From: CAWEHU01 sp963808965
Lineage (GTDB): Bacteria > Pseudomonadota > Alphaproteobacteria > Acetobacterales > Acetobacteraceae
Length of the DNA stretch: 64,000 nucleotides
Direction: 5' to 3'
Assembly: GCA_963808965.1 (NCBI GenBank)
Contig: CAWEHU010000011.1
Location: 62,001 to 126,000 of the forward strand
Position numbers and translations under genes: made by a program. The notes under the pieces were generated by a model. The model searched no databases. It worked only from the letters and a program-made list of their open reading frames with translations, and was not told the DNA's origin. This document shows, piece after piece, positions 9,796-18,439 of the stretch. The first letter of the stretch is position 1. Each line of letters begins with the position of its first letter.

Positions 9796-10878
9796 ATGGT
9801 CCCAACTCTCCCGACGATCGCCGACAACTTCGGACGCCCGCGCTTTCCGCAAAACGCCTGGTACGCCGCGTTCTGGGACGCGGAGCTGAAGCACGCTCTG
9901 CTTCCGCGCACGATCGCCAACCGCAAGCTGGTGCTGTACCGGCGCGAAAACGGTGATCCGGTCGCGCTTGAGGATGCGTGCTGGCACCGGCTTCTGCCGC
10001 TGTCGATGGGCCGGCTTGAGGGAGACACGGTCGTCTGCGGCTATCACGGACTGAAATACGACTGCCACGGGCGATGCACGTTCATGCCCTCGCAAGAGAC
10101 GATCAATCCGGCGGCCGTGGTGCGCAGCTTCCCTGTCGCGGAGCGGCATCGTTTTATCTGGGTATGGCCGGGCGACCCCGCGCTGGCGGATCCCGACCTC
10201 ATTCCCGATCTGCATCCCAACCACGATCCGAAATGGGCGGGCGACGGCAAGACGATCCACGCGAAATGCGATTACCGGTTGATCGTGGATAATCTCATGG
10301 ATCTCACGCACGAGACCTACGTGCACAGCACGAGCATCGGCAACGAGGCGGTTGCGGAAGCGCCCTTTGACGTGCGGCACGGTGATCGGACCGTCGTTGT
10401 CGAACGCTGGATGCTGGACATCGAGCCGCCACCCTTCTGGCGGGCGCAACTCGGCAAGCCCGGCAATGTCGATCGCTGGCAGATCATTCACTTCCAGGCG
10501 CCCTGCACGGTCGCGATCGATGTCGGCGTGGCTCCTGCCGGGACTGGCGCGCCGCACGGGGATCGCAGCCAGGGCGTCAGCATGTGGGTCATCAACACGA
10601 TCACGCCCGAGACGGACAAGACCTGCCACTATTTCTGGGCCAACGTGCGGGATTATCGCATCCACGAACAGCGCGTCACGACCGAGATCCGGGAAGGGAT
10701 CTCCCATGTGTTCCGCGAGGACGAGATCATCGTCGAGGCCCAGCAGCGGGCGATCGACGACAATCCGGACAAGATTTTCTACAACATCAACATCGATGCA
10801 GGGGCGGTGATGGCGCGCCGGCTGATCGACCGGATGGTGGAGGCCGAACAGGCCCGGCAACGCCTCGCCGCCGAGTGA
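9796..10878 (+). CDS. Aromatic ring-hydroxylating/O-demethylase oxygenase subunit, VanA-like Rieske protein
   Basis: A 360-residue oxygenase component of the vanillate O-demethylase/phthalate dioxygenase group. The N-terminal Rieske [2Fe-2S] ligands are in CWHR and CGYHGLKYD. The catalytic-domain mononuclear iron site is in NLMDLTHETYVH, which gives the Asp and two His pattern. The matching reductase follows 7 bases downstream, so the pair forms a two-component oxygenase. Vanillate is the best-known substrate of the family, but members act on many methoxylated or carboxylated aromatics, so the substrate is not assigned. The ATG at 9796 follows GGAGGG by 4 bases and is preferred to an ATG at 9784 that overlaps the ribosome site. 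Confidence 0.88.
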   Translation: MVPTLPTIADNFGRPRFPQNAWYAAFWDAELKHALLPRTIANRKLVLYRRENGDPVALEDACWHRLLPLSMGRLEGDTVVCGYHGLKYDCHGRCTFMPSQETINPAAVVRSFPVAERHRFIWVWPGDPALADPDLIPDLHPNHDPKWAGDGKTIHAKCDYRLIVDNLMDLTHETYVHSTSIGNEAVAEAPFDVRHGDRTVVVERWMLDIEPPPFWRAQLGKPGNVDRWQIIHFQAPCTVAIDVGVAPAGTGAPHGDRSQGVSMWVINTITPETDKTCHYFWANVRDYRIHEQRVTTEIREGISHVFREDEIIVEAQQRAIDDNPDKIFYNINIDAGAVMARRLIDRMVEAEQARQRLAAE

Positions 10879-10885
10879 GGGCGGG

Positions 10886-11899
10886 ATGCGCTCGGAGAAG
10901 CAGTGGACTGTCGCGACGGTCCGCGCCGTTCGCGAGCCGGCGGAGGATGTCCGGCTGTTCGAGCTGGAGCCGGAGAGCGGGGCGACCCCATATCAGCCCG
11001 GCAGTCACATCGACGTCGATGTAACCATCGAGGGCCGGCCCGGCATTCGCAGCTACTCCGTCGTGGGCGCGGCACCGAGCGCCGGAGCCTGGCGCATCGC
11101 TGTCCGGCGCGTGGCCGACAGCCGGGGCGGGTCGCGGGCGATGTGGTCGCTCGCGCCTGGCGCGAAACTCAGAATTACCCGCCCGCGCTCGCATTTCGAG
11201 CTCGGCTTCGGACGCCCGGAATACGTGCTGGTCGCGGGCGGCATCGGCATCACGCCGATGATCGGGATGGCGGAGACGTTGAGCCGGACGAAACACAAGT
11301 TCCGCCTGCTCTATGCAGGTCGCAAACGGAGCCAGATGCCGTTTCTCGGCGAACTCCAAGCCTTGCTCGGGCAAAGGCTTGAGGTTTTCACGGATGAAGA
11401 AGGCACGCGCATCGACCTTGCCGCCGAGATCGCGCGTCTGCATCCCGAGGGCGAGATGTACGTCTGTGGGCCGGTGCAGATGATGGAGGCGGCGCAGGAG
11501 CTATGGCGGCAGTCGGGCCGCGCACCGACCTCGCTTCGGTTCGAGACATTCGGATCGAGCGGCCATATCAAGCTGCAAGAATTCACGGCGCAGATTCAAG
11601 ATCACGCCCGTACGCTTCGCATCCCGCGCGAGCAGACCCTGCTGGAAGCGTTGCAGCAGGCCGGTATCGACATCGCTTACGACTGTTTGCGCGGCGAGTG
11701 CGGCCTCTGTCAGGTGACGGTGCTGGACCATGAGGGTCCGATCGATCATCGTGACGTGTTCCTGAGCGAGGCGCAGAAGCATGAGAATAACCGCCTGTGC
11801 GCCTGCGTGTCGCGCGGCACGGGCACGATCACGATCGACACGGGTTATCGGCCTGAGCTGAGCGGCGCTCTGCCGCGTGCGCCCGCGGTGAAGCGATAG
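10886..11899 (+). CDS. PDR/VanB family oxidoreductase (FMN, NAD and 2Fe-2S reductase)
   Basis: A 337-residue reductase that would pass electrons from NAD(P)H to the adjacent Rieske oxygenase. The domain order is that of phthalate dioxygenase reductase: a flavin-binding barrel (RSYSVVG), an NAD-binding domain (GGIGITPMIGMAE, then YVCGPVQMME), and a C-terminal plant-type ferredoxin with cluster cysteines in CLRGECGLC plus a distal Cys (NRLCACVSRG). It lies 7 bases after the oxygenase gene and is surely co-transcribed with it. The enzyme class is secure; the specific partner role follows from the neighbourhood. Confidence 0.9.
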   Translation: MRSEKQWTVATVRAVREPAEDVRLFELEPESGATPYQPGSHIDVDVTIEGRPGIRSYSVVGAAPSAGAWRIAVRRVADSRGGSRAMWSLAPGAKLRITRPRSHFELGFGRPEYVLVAGGIGITPMIGMAETLSRTKHKFRLLYAGRKRSQMPFLGELQALLGQRLEVFTDEEGTRIDLAAEIARLHPEGEMYVCGPVQMMEAAQELWRQSGRAPTSLRFETFGSSGHIKLQEFTAQIQDHARTLRIPREQTLLEALQQAGIDIAYDCLRGECGLCQVTVLDHEGPIDHRDVFLSEAQKHENNRLCACVSRGTGTITIDTGYRPELSGALPRAPAVKR

Positions 11900-11919
11900 T
11901 CTCAGCCGGGGCCGCGCGC

Positions 11920-12891
11920 ATGGCTCCCGCCGGAGCGGTGCGAATCGGCATCTCCGGCTGGACCTACAAGCCGTGGCGCGGCGTTTTCTATCCTCACCGG
12001 CTGCCGCAGAAGCGCGAACTCGCCTACGCGGCGGAAAAATTCGATAGTATCGAGATCAATGGGACGTTCTACGGCCTTCAGCGCCCGGAGAACTTCGCGA
12101 GCTGGTCGGAGCAGACCCCGCCCGGCTTCGTCTTCGCGGTCAAGGGTCCGCGCTTCATCACGCATATCAAGCGGCTTGGGGAGGCGGAGGCGCCGCTCGC
12201 GAACTTCCTCGCGTCCGGCCTGCTCCGGTTAGGCGCGAAGCTCGGGCCGATCCTTTGGCAGCTCCCGCCCAATTTCCGCTTCGACGCGGAGCGGATCGGG
12301 TCATTCCTCGGATTGCTGCCGCACGACACGGAAGCGGCAGCGCGCCTCGCGAGCCGCCATGATGCGCGAGTCGCTGGCCGCGCCTGGACCATGACCGACG
12401 CTGACCGCAAGCTGCGGCACGCCTTGGAGATCCGGCACGACAGCTTCCGCACCCAGGCGTTCATCGACCTGCTGCGCGCGCATGACGTGGCGCTGGTTTG
12501 CGCGGATGCCGTCGCTTGGCCGAGGCTCATGGATTTGACCTCGGATTTCGTCTACTGCCGCCTGCACGGATCGGAGGAACTCTACGCCAGCGGCTACGAC
12601 GATGACGCGCTCGATGTTTGGGCGGAGCGGGTCATGGCGTGGGCCGGAGGAGGCGAGCCCGCCGACGCCGAACGGGTCGGAGGCGAAAATCGGCGGAACC
12701 GGCGGGATGTGTTCGTCTACTTCGACAACGACGCCAAAGTGCGCGCGCCACGAGATGCGCAAGGCTTGGCGGAACGGGTGCGTGCGCGGCTGAATTTCCC
12801 CTCCTCCGACCTCCTCCCACATGGGGAGGAGGCCCAAGATTATCCATCTCCGCTTGCGGGAGGAGGCGGGGGAGGAAAAAACTCAGCATGA
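11920..12891 (+). CDS. DUF72 domain-containing protein (YecE-like)
   Basis: A 323-residue member of the DUF72/YecE TIM-barrel family, whose biochemical role is unknown. Family hallmarks are seen at the N-terminus (GISGWTYKPWRGVFYP, then EINGTFYGLQRPENFASW) and in the middle (FAVKGPRFITHIKRL, PILWQLPPNF). The last 25 or so residues are Pro/Gly-rich and are coded by an intergenic-type palindromic repeat (about 12810-12880) that has run into the gene end, so the native C-terminus was probably shorter. The gene converges on ruvX with a nine-base overlap of stop regions. Start choice is the first ATG, 20 bases after vanB. Confidence 0.85.
   Translation: MAPAGAVRIGISGWTYKPWRGVFYPHRLPQKRELAYAAEKFDSIEINGTFYGLQRPENFASWSEQTPPGFVFAVKGPRFITHIKRLGEAEAPLANFLASGLLRLGAKLGPILWQLPPNFRFDAERIGSFLGLLPHDTEAAARLASRHDARVAGRAWTMTDADRKLRHALEIRHDSFRTQAFIDLLRAHDVALVCADAVAWPRLMDLTSDFVYCRLHGSEELYASGYDDDALDVWAERVMAWAGGGEPADAERVGGENRRNRRDVFVYFDNDAKVRAPRDAQGLAERVRARLNFPSSDLLPHGEEAQDYPSPLAGGGGGGKNSA
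12810..12880. repeat. GC-rich palindromic repeat, copy A
   Basis: The arm CCTCCTCCC (12810-12818) pairs with GGGAGGAGG (12824-12832) around a five-base loop. It is followed by a second imperfect hairpin around CTCCGCTTGCGGGAG. The same two-hairpin design recurs at about 36063-36140 and a single long hairpin at 48392-48423. This copy sits inside the 3' end of the DUF72 gene, close to the convergent ruvX stop. Confidence 0.6.
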
Positions 12892-13351
12892 CCGGCTCGC
12901 GTCCAGCGCCGCTTGCAGCAGCCAAGCCGCCGCCATTCGGTCCACGATTTCGGCGCGCTTCCGGCGGCTGAAATCCACCTCCTCGATCAGGAACCGGTTT
13001 ACCGCGGCCGAGGAGAGCCGTTCGTCCCACAGCGAGGCAGGTAAACCCGTCGCCTCGGACAGTGCGAGCGTCCAGTCACGCGCGGCCTGCGCGGCCGGTC
13101 CGACTGTGCCGTCCATCGAGAGCGGCAAGCCAACAACCAAGCCGCCCGCCCCCTCCTTGCGGGCGATCGCCGCTACCTCGGCCGCGTTCGCGCGAAGCTT
13201 GCCGCGGCGAATGCTGCCGTAAGGCGTCGCGAGCGTCAGGGTCACGTCGGAGAGTGCGATGCCGATCGTCTTCGATCCCGGATCGAGTCCGATCAGGCGC
13301 TCGTTCCGCGCGAAGTCTCGCCCGTAGCTCGCCCAGGTTGAACAGCGCCAT
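12883..13351 (-). CDS. ruvX: Putative pre-16S rRNA nuclease / Holliday junction resolvase-like RuvX (frameshifted)
   Basis: A YqgF/RuvX-family RNase H-fold nuclease, needed in bacteria for 16S rRNA 5' end maturation. The long frame (to 13245) extends upstream without a start codon and reads LIGLDPGSKTIGIALSD, which contains the first catalytic Asp. The natural start, ATG at 13351 (MALFNLGELRARL), is one frame away. A one-base break near 13300-13320 joins them to a normal protein of about 155 residues. Downstream motifs VVGLPLSMDG and DERLSS, and the last Asp region (EIVDRMAAAWLL), are all present. The gene is divergent from gatC, with about 50 bases between starts. Because the family is essential, sequence error is the likeliest cause. 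Confidence 0.85.
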
Positions 13352-13404
13352 GCCCGTCGTTATGGTCCCGCCTTCCCTTCCCGGCCATAGGATAGCGCCC
13401 GCCC

Positions 13405-13692
13405 ATGTCGCTCGATCCCGCGACCGTCCGCCGCATCGCCAGCCTCGCCCGCATCCGGGTCGAGGAATCGGACGTGCCGCGCCTGCAAGCCGAGCTCAAC
13501 AATATTCTGGGCTGGATCGAGCAGCTCAACGAAGTGGACGTCGATGGCATCGAGCCGCTGACCGGCGGGGCGCAGATGGCGCTCAAGATGCGCGAGGACG
13601 TGGTGAGCGACGGCGGCATTCCCGAGAAGATCCTCGCCAACGCCCCGGAGCGCGCCGGCCCGTTCTACGCGGTGCCGAAGGTGGTGGAGTGA
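13405..13692 (+). CDS. gatC: Asp-tRNA(Asn)/Glu-tRNA(Gln) amidotransferase subunit GatC
   Basis: The 95-residue small subunit of the GatCAB amidotransferase, which wraps around GatA and ties it to GatB. Sequence features are typical: an N-terminal helix with VRRIASLARIRVEE, then LNNILGWIEQLNEVD, and a proline-rich end. Its stop overlaps the gatA start as TGATG, giving translational coupling. It is first of gatC-gatA-gatB and reads divergently from ruvX. Confidence 0.95.
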   Translation: MSLDPATVRRIASLARIRVEESDVPRLQAELNNILGWIEQLNEVDVDGIEPLTGGAQMALKMREDVVSDGGIPEKILANAPERAGPFYAVPKVVE

Positions 13693-15170
13693 TGCTGACG
13701 GATCTCACGATCACGACCGCCCGCGATGGGCTTCGCCGCGGCGATTTCACCGCACGCGAACTCACGCTCGCACATCTCGACGCGATCGACGCGCTAAATC
13801 CTCGGCTCAACGCCTATATCACCGTGATGCATGACGCCGCGCTATGCCGGGCGGAAGCGGCCGACACGGCGATCGCACGCAAAGACGCGCCGCCGCTCAC
13901 CGGCATCCCGCTCGCGATCAAGGATCTCTTCTGCACCGAAGGCGTTCGCACGACAGCGGGCAGCCGCATCCTCGAGTCCTTCGTTCCGCCGTACGAGAGC
14001 ACCATCACGTCCAATCTGTTGCGCGACGGGGCGGTGCTGCTTGGGAAGGCCAATCTCGACGAGTTCGCGATGGGATCATCCAACATGACCTCGGCGTACG
14101 GGCCGGTCGAGAACCCGTGGAAGCGGCGCCAGGATAACGCGGCGGTGCTGGTGCCGGGCGGCTCTTCCGGCGGCTCGGCCGCGGCCGTCGCGGCGCGGCT
14201 CGCGCTCGGATCAACCGGCACCGACACCGGTGGTTCGATCCGCCAGCCCGCATCGTTCTGCGGCATCCCCGGCCTCAAGCCGACTTATGGACGATGCAGC
14301 CGCTGGGGCGTCGTCGCTTTCGCTTCCTCGCTCGATCAGGCGGGGCCGTTCGCGCGCACGGTCGAGGATTGTGCGATCCTGCTCGGCTCGATGGCGGGGC
14401 ACGATCCGAAGGACAGCACCTCCGCCGATCGGCCGGTGCCGGATTACGCCGCCGCGTGCCGGCGGGGCGTAAAGGGACTCCGCATCGGGGTGCCCCGCGA
14501 ATATCGCGCCGAAGGAATGCCGGAGGAGATCGAGGCCTTATGGCGGGATGGGCTGGTTTGGCTGCGCGACGCGGGCGCCGAGATCGTGGACGTGTCGCTG
14601 CCGCACACGAAATACGGGCTCGCCACGTATTACATCGTCGCGCCGGCGGAGGCTTCCTCCAATCTCGCCCGCTATGACGGGGTGCGTTTTGGACTACGCG
14701 AGAACGGGGAAGATTTGCGCGATCTCTACGAGCGCACACGCGCCGCCGGGTTCGGGACGGAGGTGAAGCGACGGATCCTGATCGGGACTTACGTGCTGTC
14801 GGCTGGTTATTACGACGCCTACTATTTGCGGGCGCAGAAGGTGCGCGCGCTCATCCTCAAGGACTTCACCGAGGCCTTCACGCATGTCGATGCGCTGCTG
14901 ACCCCGACCGCGCCTTCGGCCGCCTTCGCACAGGGCGAGAACATGGACGATCCGGTGAAGATGTACCTGAACGACGTATTCACGGTGCCTGCGAGCATGG
15001 CAGGCGTGCCCGCTATGTCGGTGCCGGCTGGACTCGATGCGAACGGCTTGCCGCTCGGCCTACAGGTGATCGGTAAGCCGTTCGACGAGGAGACCGTGTT
15101 CGCCGTCGCCGCCGCGCTCGAACGTGCTGCCGGTTTCGCCGCCCTGCCTGCCATCCGCGCCGGAGCATGA
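13692..15170 (+). CDS. gatA: Asp-tRNA(Asn)/Glu-tRNA(Gln) amidotransferase subunit GatA
   Basis: The 492-residue amidase subunit that releases ammonia from glutamine for GatB. The amidase signature catalytic residues are all visible: Lys in LAIKDLF, the cis-Ser in GGSSGGSAAAVAA, and the nucleophile Ser in GTDTGGSIRQPASFCG. The start is ATG at 13692 overlapping the gatC stop. The frame is open much further upstream but that part is not GatA. gatB begins 4 bases after the stop. Together with a full-length aspS later in the window this supports indirect Asn-tRNA and/or Gln-tRNA synthesis; which of the two is used cannot be seen here. Confidence 0.97.
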   Translation: MLTDLTITTARDGLRRGDFTARELTLAHLDAIDALNPRLNAYITVMHDAALCRAEAADTAIARKDAPPLTGIPLAIKDLFCTEGVRTTAGSRILESFVPPYESTITSNLLRDGAVLLGKANLDEFAMGSSNMTSAYGPVENPWKRRQDNAAVLVPGGSSGGSAAAVAARLALGSTGTDTGGSIRQPASFCGIPGLKPTYGRCSRWGVVAFASSLDQAGPFARTVEDCAILLGSMAGHDPKDSTSADRPVPDYAAACRRGVKGLRIGVPREYRAEGMPEEIEALWRDGLVWLRDAGAEIVDVSLPHTKYGLATYYIVAPAEASSNLARYDGVRFGLRENGEDLRDLYERTRAAGFGTEVKRRILIGTYVLSAGYYDAYYLRAQKVRALILKDFTEAFTHVDALLTPTAPSAAFAQGENMDDPVKMYLNDVFTVPASMAGVPAMSVPAGLDANGLPLGLQVIGKPFDEETVFAVAAALERAAGFAALPAIRAGA

Positions 15171-15174
15171 GAAG

Positions 15175-16626
15175 ATGAGCTACTCACTCGAAGGCGAGAG
15201 CGGTCCCTGGGAGGTCGTGATCGGTCTCGAAGTCCACGCTCAGGTCATCAGCCGCGCCAAGCTGTTCAGCGGCGCCGCGACCGATTTCGGCGCCGAGCCG
15301 AACACGCAAGTGAGTTTCGTCGATGCGGCGTTTCCGGGGATGCTGCCCGTCATCAACCGGGAGTGCGTCGCACAGGCGGTACGGACGGGGCTCGGGCTGA
15401 ACGCCCATATCAACGTCGTAAGTCGTTTCGACCGCAAGAACTACTTCTACGCCGATCTGCCGGCCGGGTATCAGATCAGCCAGTACCAGCATCCGGTTGT
15501 GGGCGAAGGCAAGATCGAGATCGAGCTGCCCGACGGCAGCACGAAGGAGATCGGGGTGACCCGCCTGCATCTCGAGCAGGACGCGGGCAAGTCGCTGCAT
15601 GACCAGCATCCGACCAAATCCTATATCGACCTCAACCGCGCGGGCGTCGCGCTCATGGAGATCGTGAGCGAGCCCGACCTGCGCAGCCCGGAAGAGGCGG
15701 GCGCGTATCTCCGGAAGCTGCGCACAATTCTGCGCTATCTCGGTACGTGCGACGGCAACATGGAGCAGGGCTCGATGCGCGCCGACGTGAATGTGAGCGT
15801 CCGCCGCCACAACGAGCCGTTCCGCACCCGCTGCGAGGTGAAGAACGTCAACTCGATCCGCTTCGTGATGCAGGCGATCGAGGCCGAGGCGAAGCGGCAA
15901 ATCGAGGTGTGGGAATCGGGCGGCGTCGTCGAGCAGGAGACGCGCCTATTCGACAGTGCGCGGGGCGGGACGCGCAGCATGCGAAGCAAGGAAGACGCGC
16001 ACGATTATCGCTACTTCCCGGACCCCGATCTCTTGCCCCTGGTGCTGGACGAGGGATGGATCGCGGAGCTGAAGTCGCGGCTGCCCGAGCTGCCGGACGC
16101 GAAGCGCGCGCGCTTCATGCGCGACTACGGGCTGCCGGTCTACGACGCCGGCGTGCTGGTAGCCGAGCAGGCCACGGCGGATTTCTACGAGACGGTGGCG
16201 AGAGGGCGCGATCCGAAACTCGCTGCCAACTGGGTCATGGGCGACCTGTTCGCGGCCCTCAACCGCACCGGGCGGACCATCCCGGAGAGTCCGGTCTCCG
16301 CGGCCTCGCTCGGCAAGCTGCTCGACTTGCTCGCGGACAACACCATCAACGGCCGGATCGCCAAGGAGGTGTTCGAGGCGATGGTCGAGACCGGCGACGA
16401 CCCCGCCGTCATCGTGGATCGCAAGGGCTTGCGGCAGGTGACGGACACAGGCGCGATCGACGCGGCGGTCGAGAAGGTGCTCGCCGCGAACGCGGATAAG
16501 GTGGCCGACTATCGCGGAGGTAAGGACAAGCTGTTCGGTTTCTTCGTCGGCCAAGTCATGAAGGCGATGGGCGGCAAGGGTAACCCGGCGCTGGTGAACG
16601 AGGCGCTGAAGCGAAAACTCTCGTAG
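15175..16626 (+). CDS. gatB: Asp-tRNA(Asn)/Glu-tRNA(Gln) amidotransferase subunit GatB
   Basis: The 483-residue kinase/amidotransferase subunit that activates misacylated Glu- or Asp-tRNA and transfers ammonia to it. The cradle domain begins with VIGLEVHAQV and contains the conserved DLPAGYQISQYQHP and RLHLEQDAGKS stretches. The C-terminal YqeY-like tail ends with GKGNPALVNEALKRKL. The start at 15175 lies 4 bases beyond the gatA stop, and longer in-frame extension into gatA is rejected. A glutathione S-transferase gene follows after 10 bases on the same strand. Confidence 0.97.
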   Translation: MSYSLEGESGPWEVVIGLEVHAQVISRAKLFSGAATDFGAEPNTQVSFVDAAFPGMLPVINRECVAQAVRTGLGLNAHINVVSRFDRKNYFYADLPAGYQISQYQHPVVGEGKIEIELPDGSTKEIGVTRLHLEQDAGKSLHDQHPTKSYIDLNRAGVALMEIVSEPDLRSPEEAGAYLRKLRTILRYLGTCDGNMEQGSMRADVNVSVRRHNEPFRTRCEVKNVNSIRFVMQAIEAEAKRQIEVWESGGVVEQETRLFDSARGGTRSMRSKEDAHDYRYFPDPDLLPLVLDEGWIAELKSRLPELPDAKRARFMRDYGLPVYDAGVLVAEQATADFYETVARGRDPKLAANWVMGDLFAALNRTGRTIPESPVSAASLGKLLDLLADNTINGRIAKEVFEAMVETGDDPAVIVDRKGLRQVTDTGAIDAAVEKVLAANADKVADYRGGKDKLFGFFVGQVMKAMGGKGNPALVNEALKRKLS

Positions 16627-16636
16627 GAGGAAGGCG

Positions 16637-17263
16637 ATGGCGATCGAACTGCACGCCTACAACACGCCGAACGGGCGCAAGATCAGCGTCGCGCTCGAGG
16701 AGATGGAGCTGCCGTACCGGGTGCATGTCGTCGACATCACCAAAGGCCAGCAATTCGATCCCGCCTTTCTGAAGATCAGCCCGAACAACAAGATTCCGGC
16801 GATCGTGGACCCGGACGGCCCCGGCGGCGAGCCGATCAGCGTCTTCGAGTCCGGGGCGATCCTCATCTATCTCGGCCAGAAGACGGGGAAGTTCTGGCCG
16901 GCGGACCGGCGCGCGCAGGTCCCGGTGCTGGAATGGCTGATGTGGCAGATGGGCGGCTTCGGACCCATGCCGGGACAGGTGCATCACTTCCTGCAAGTGG
17001 AGAACGAGCAGGACCGGCGCTATGGGCTGGAGCGCTACACAAAGGAGACGCGCCGGCTTTACGGGGTGCTGGACAAGCGGCTCGGCGAGGTCGCGTTCGT
17101 GGCGGGCGACATTTCCATCGCCGACTTCGCGATCCTAGGCTGGGCCTGGCGGCATGAGCGCCACAAGGTGGATCTGGCGGACTTTCCGAACGTGAAGCGC
17201 TGGTTCGCGGCGATCATGGCCCGCCCCGGCGTGACGCGTGGCTTCGAGGTTGCCCTGAGCTGA
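16637..17263 (+). CDS. Glutathione S-transferase family protein (YfcG/Ure2p-like)
   Basis: A 208-residue two-domain GST with the thioredoxin-like half first (ELHAYNTPNGRKISVALEE) and the glutathione-binding ISPNNKIPAIVD loop and FESGAILIYLG segment. NTPNG matches the Nu-class YfcG/Ure2p branch, where Thr and Asn replace the usual catalytic Tyr or Ser and disulfide reductase activity is common. That subclass call rests on the motif only. GGAGGAAGGC precedes the ATG. It sits 10 bases after gatB, so it may be read through from the gat operon. Confidence 0.87.
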   Translation: MAIELHAYNTPNGRKISVALEEMELPYRVHVVDITKGQQFDPAFLKISPNNKIPAIVDPDGPGGEPISVFESGAILIYLGQKTGKFWPADRRAQVPVLEWLMWQMGGFGPMPGQVHHFLQVENEQDRRYGLERYTKETRRLYGVLDKRLGEVAFVAGDISIADFAILGWAWRHERHKVDLADFPNVKRWFAAIMARPGVTRGFEVALS

Positions 17264-17365
17264 CCCTGCTCGCGGTTTGAGGCTGGACGCTGGCCCGCCG
17301 AGGCCGTAGAAGCACGCCTGCAAACGCCGTGTCCGTCCCTTTCGGGGCCGGGTAGCACTCCCGGC

Positions 17366-17458
17366 GGAGGGGTGGCCGAGCGGCTGAAGGCGGCGGTTTG
17401 CTAAACCGTTATACGGGGTCAACCCGTATCGTGGGTTCGAATCCCATCCCCTCCGCCA
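17366..17458 (+). tRNA. tRNA-Ser(GCT)
   Basis: A type-II tRNA with a long variable arm. The acceptor stem GGAGGGG pairs with CCCCTCC, G is the discriminator base, and CCA is encoded. The anticodon arm GGTTT-GCT-AAACC gives anticodon GCT (Ser AGC/AGU). The D-arm starts TGGCCGAG and the T-arm reads GTGGGTTCGAATCCCAT. No direct repeat of its 3' end was noticed downstream, so there is no sign of an integrated element here. Confidence 0.95.
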
Positions 17459-17632
17459 ATTTCGACGCAATTGAAACAACTTGTCGAGCTTTCGAGCTGC
17501 CGTCCCCGCAACTGTCCCCACAATGGGAAAGGATGCAGGCCAACGCGGGCACCTTGTGGTGCCGACCTTTGCCACCGCACCCACGAAAAAACGGTCACTT
17601 GGACGGTCTGACCGCCAGTTGCGAAACTCGGG

Positions 17633-18127
17633 CTAGGGAGCGAAGCGAAACGCTTCCATCCTGGCGAGCGAGTCCCTCGTCGCTCCCGGGAATACGACAC
17701 CGTAGGTCTTTGCGTCGCTCGTAAGGGAGGGGACGGCTTGGCCCTCTCCGGCGAATATAGGCATCCTACCGAGGAGACCGGGTTCGAACCGCAAGCGCTC
17801 GAACGGCACGGCTACGAATTTGCCGCGCACTCTGCCGAGCGACAAGATCACCTGATCCACCCTGCCGTCATCGGTGATCAGCAGATCGTTGATGGTGGCG
17901 ATCCGCCGGCCATTGTCACCGAAGACCGCAGCACCGATCACGGTCCGCCCGCGCCAATCGTTCTGGGATTTCAGCACCGACCCAACAGGAACAGAGGCAT
18001 TGCCGGCAGCGGGCTGTTGGTTGGCGGCCGCCCTGGGCGGGCTGGCAGGAGGAGCTTGCGCGAGGGACGGTGCAACGAGCAGGGCCGCGAGGCCCGCCAC
18101 GATCCCGATCGAGCGAAAACGGTCCAT
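17633..18127 (-). CDS. PRC-barrel domain-containing exported protein
   Basis: A 164-residue protein with a signal peptide (basic start, a hydrophobic stretch through GIVAGLAALLVAPSLAQA with Ala-x-Ala-type cleavage) and a Pro/Ala-rich linker. It ends in a PRC-barrel fold: VIGAAVFGDNGRRIATINDLL, then VDQVILSLGRVRGKFVAVPF. PRC-barrels occur in RimM, photosynthetic reaction centres and many small stress or envelope proteins; here the role is unknown and the location probably periplasmic. It is monocistronic on the minus strand with about 310 bases of upstream non-coding DNA. Confidence 0.75.
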   Translation of the reverse strand: MDRFRSIGIVAGLAALLVAPSLAQAPPASPPRAAANQQPAAGNASVPVGSVLKSQNDWRGRTVIGAAVFGDNGRRIATINDLLITDDGRVDQVILSLGRVRGKFVAVPFERLRFEPGLLGRMPIFAGEGQAVPSLTSDAKTYGVVFPGATRDSLARMEAFRFAP

Positions 18128-18439
18128 TGTTCACTCCTTGCTTGGGCTGTTGCTCTATTAGGCCGCCGACCCGCCAAAGTCCGTGACGTCCCGGCGCGCG
18201 GTACAGAAAAGGCAATCGAGACCGTACGGAGCGGAGAGGCGGAGCCACGCTAAATGCTGCGCCCCGGCGTGGCTGAACGCGGAGACGAAGCCGGGCTCAT
18301 CCGTAGAACGGACCCACTTCCCGGCGCAGTGCTGGAGCGCCCGCTTCGCTGCGCCGGCTGCGGAAAGGACGGGGCCGCGTTGATCGTATGCAAGCCGGTA
18401 AACGGTGCCGCTAAACCGACGGCAAATACACCCTCTGTC
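18128..18439. other. Intergenic tract upstream of the PRC-barrel gene
   Basis: About 310 bases separate the PRC-barrel start from the stop of the next minus-strand gene. No reading frame on either strand looks like protein and no strong hairpin was noticed. It must hold the PRC-barrel promoter, but I cannot point to clear -35/-10 boxes. Confidence 0.4.

Noticed and set aside
17366..17632. Possible integration site at tRNA-Ser.
   Set aside because: No direct repeat of the tRNA 3' end and no integrase gene were found nearby.
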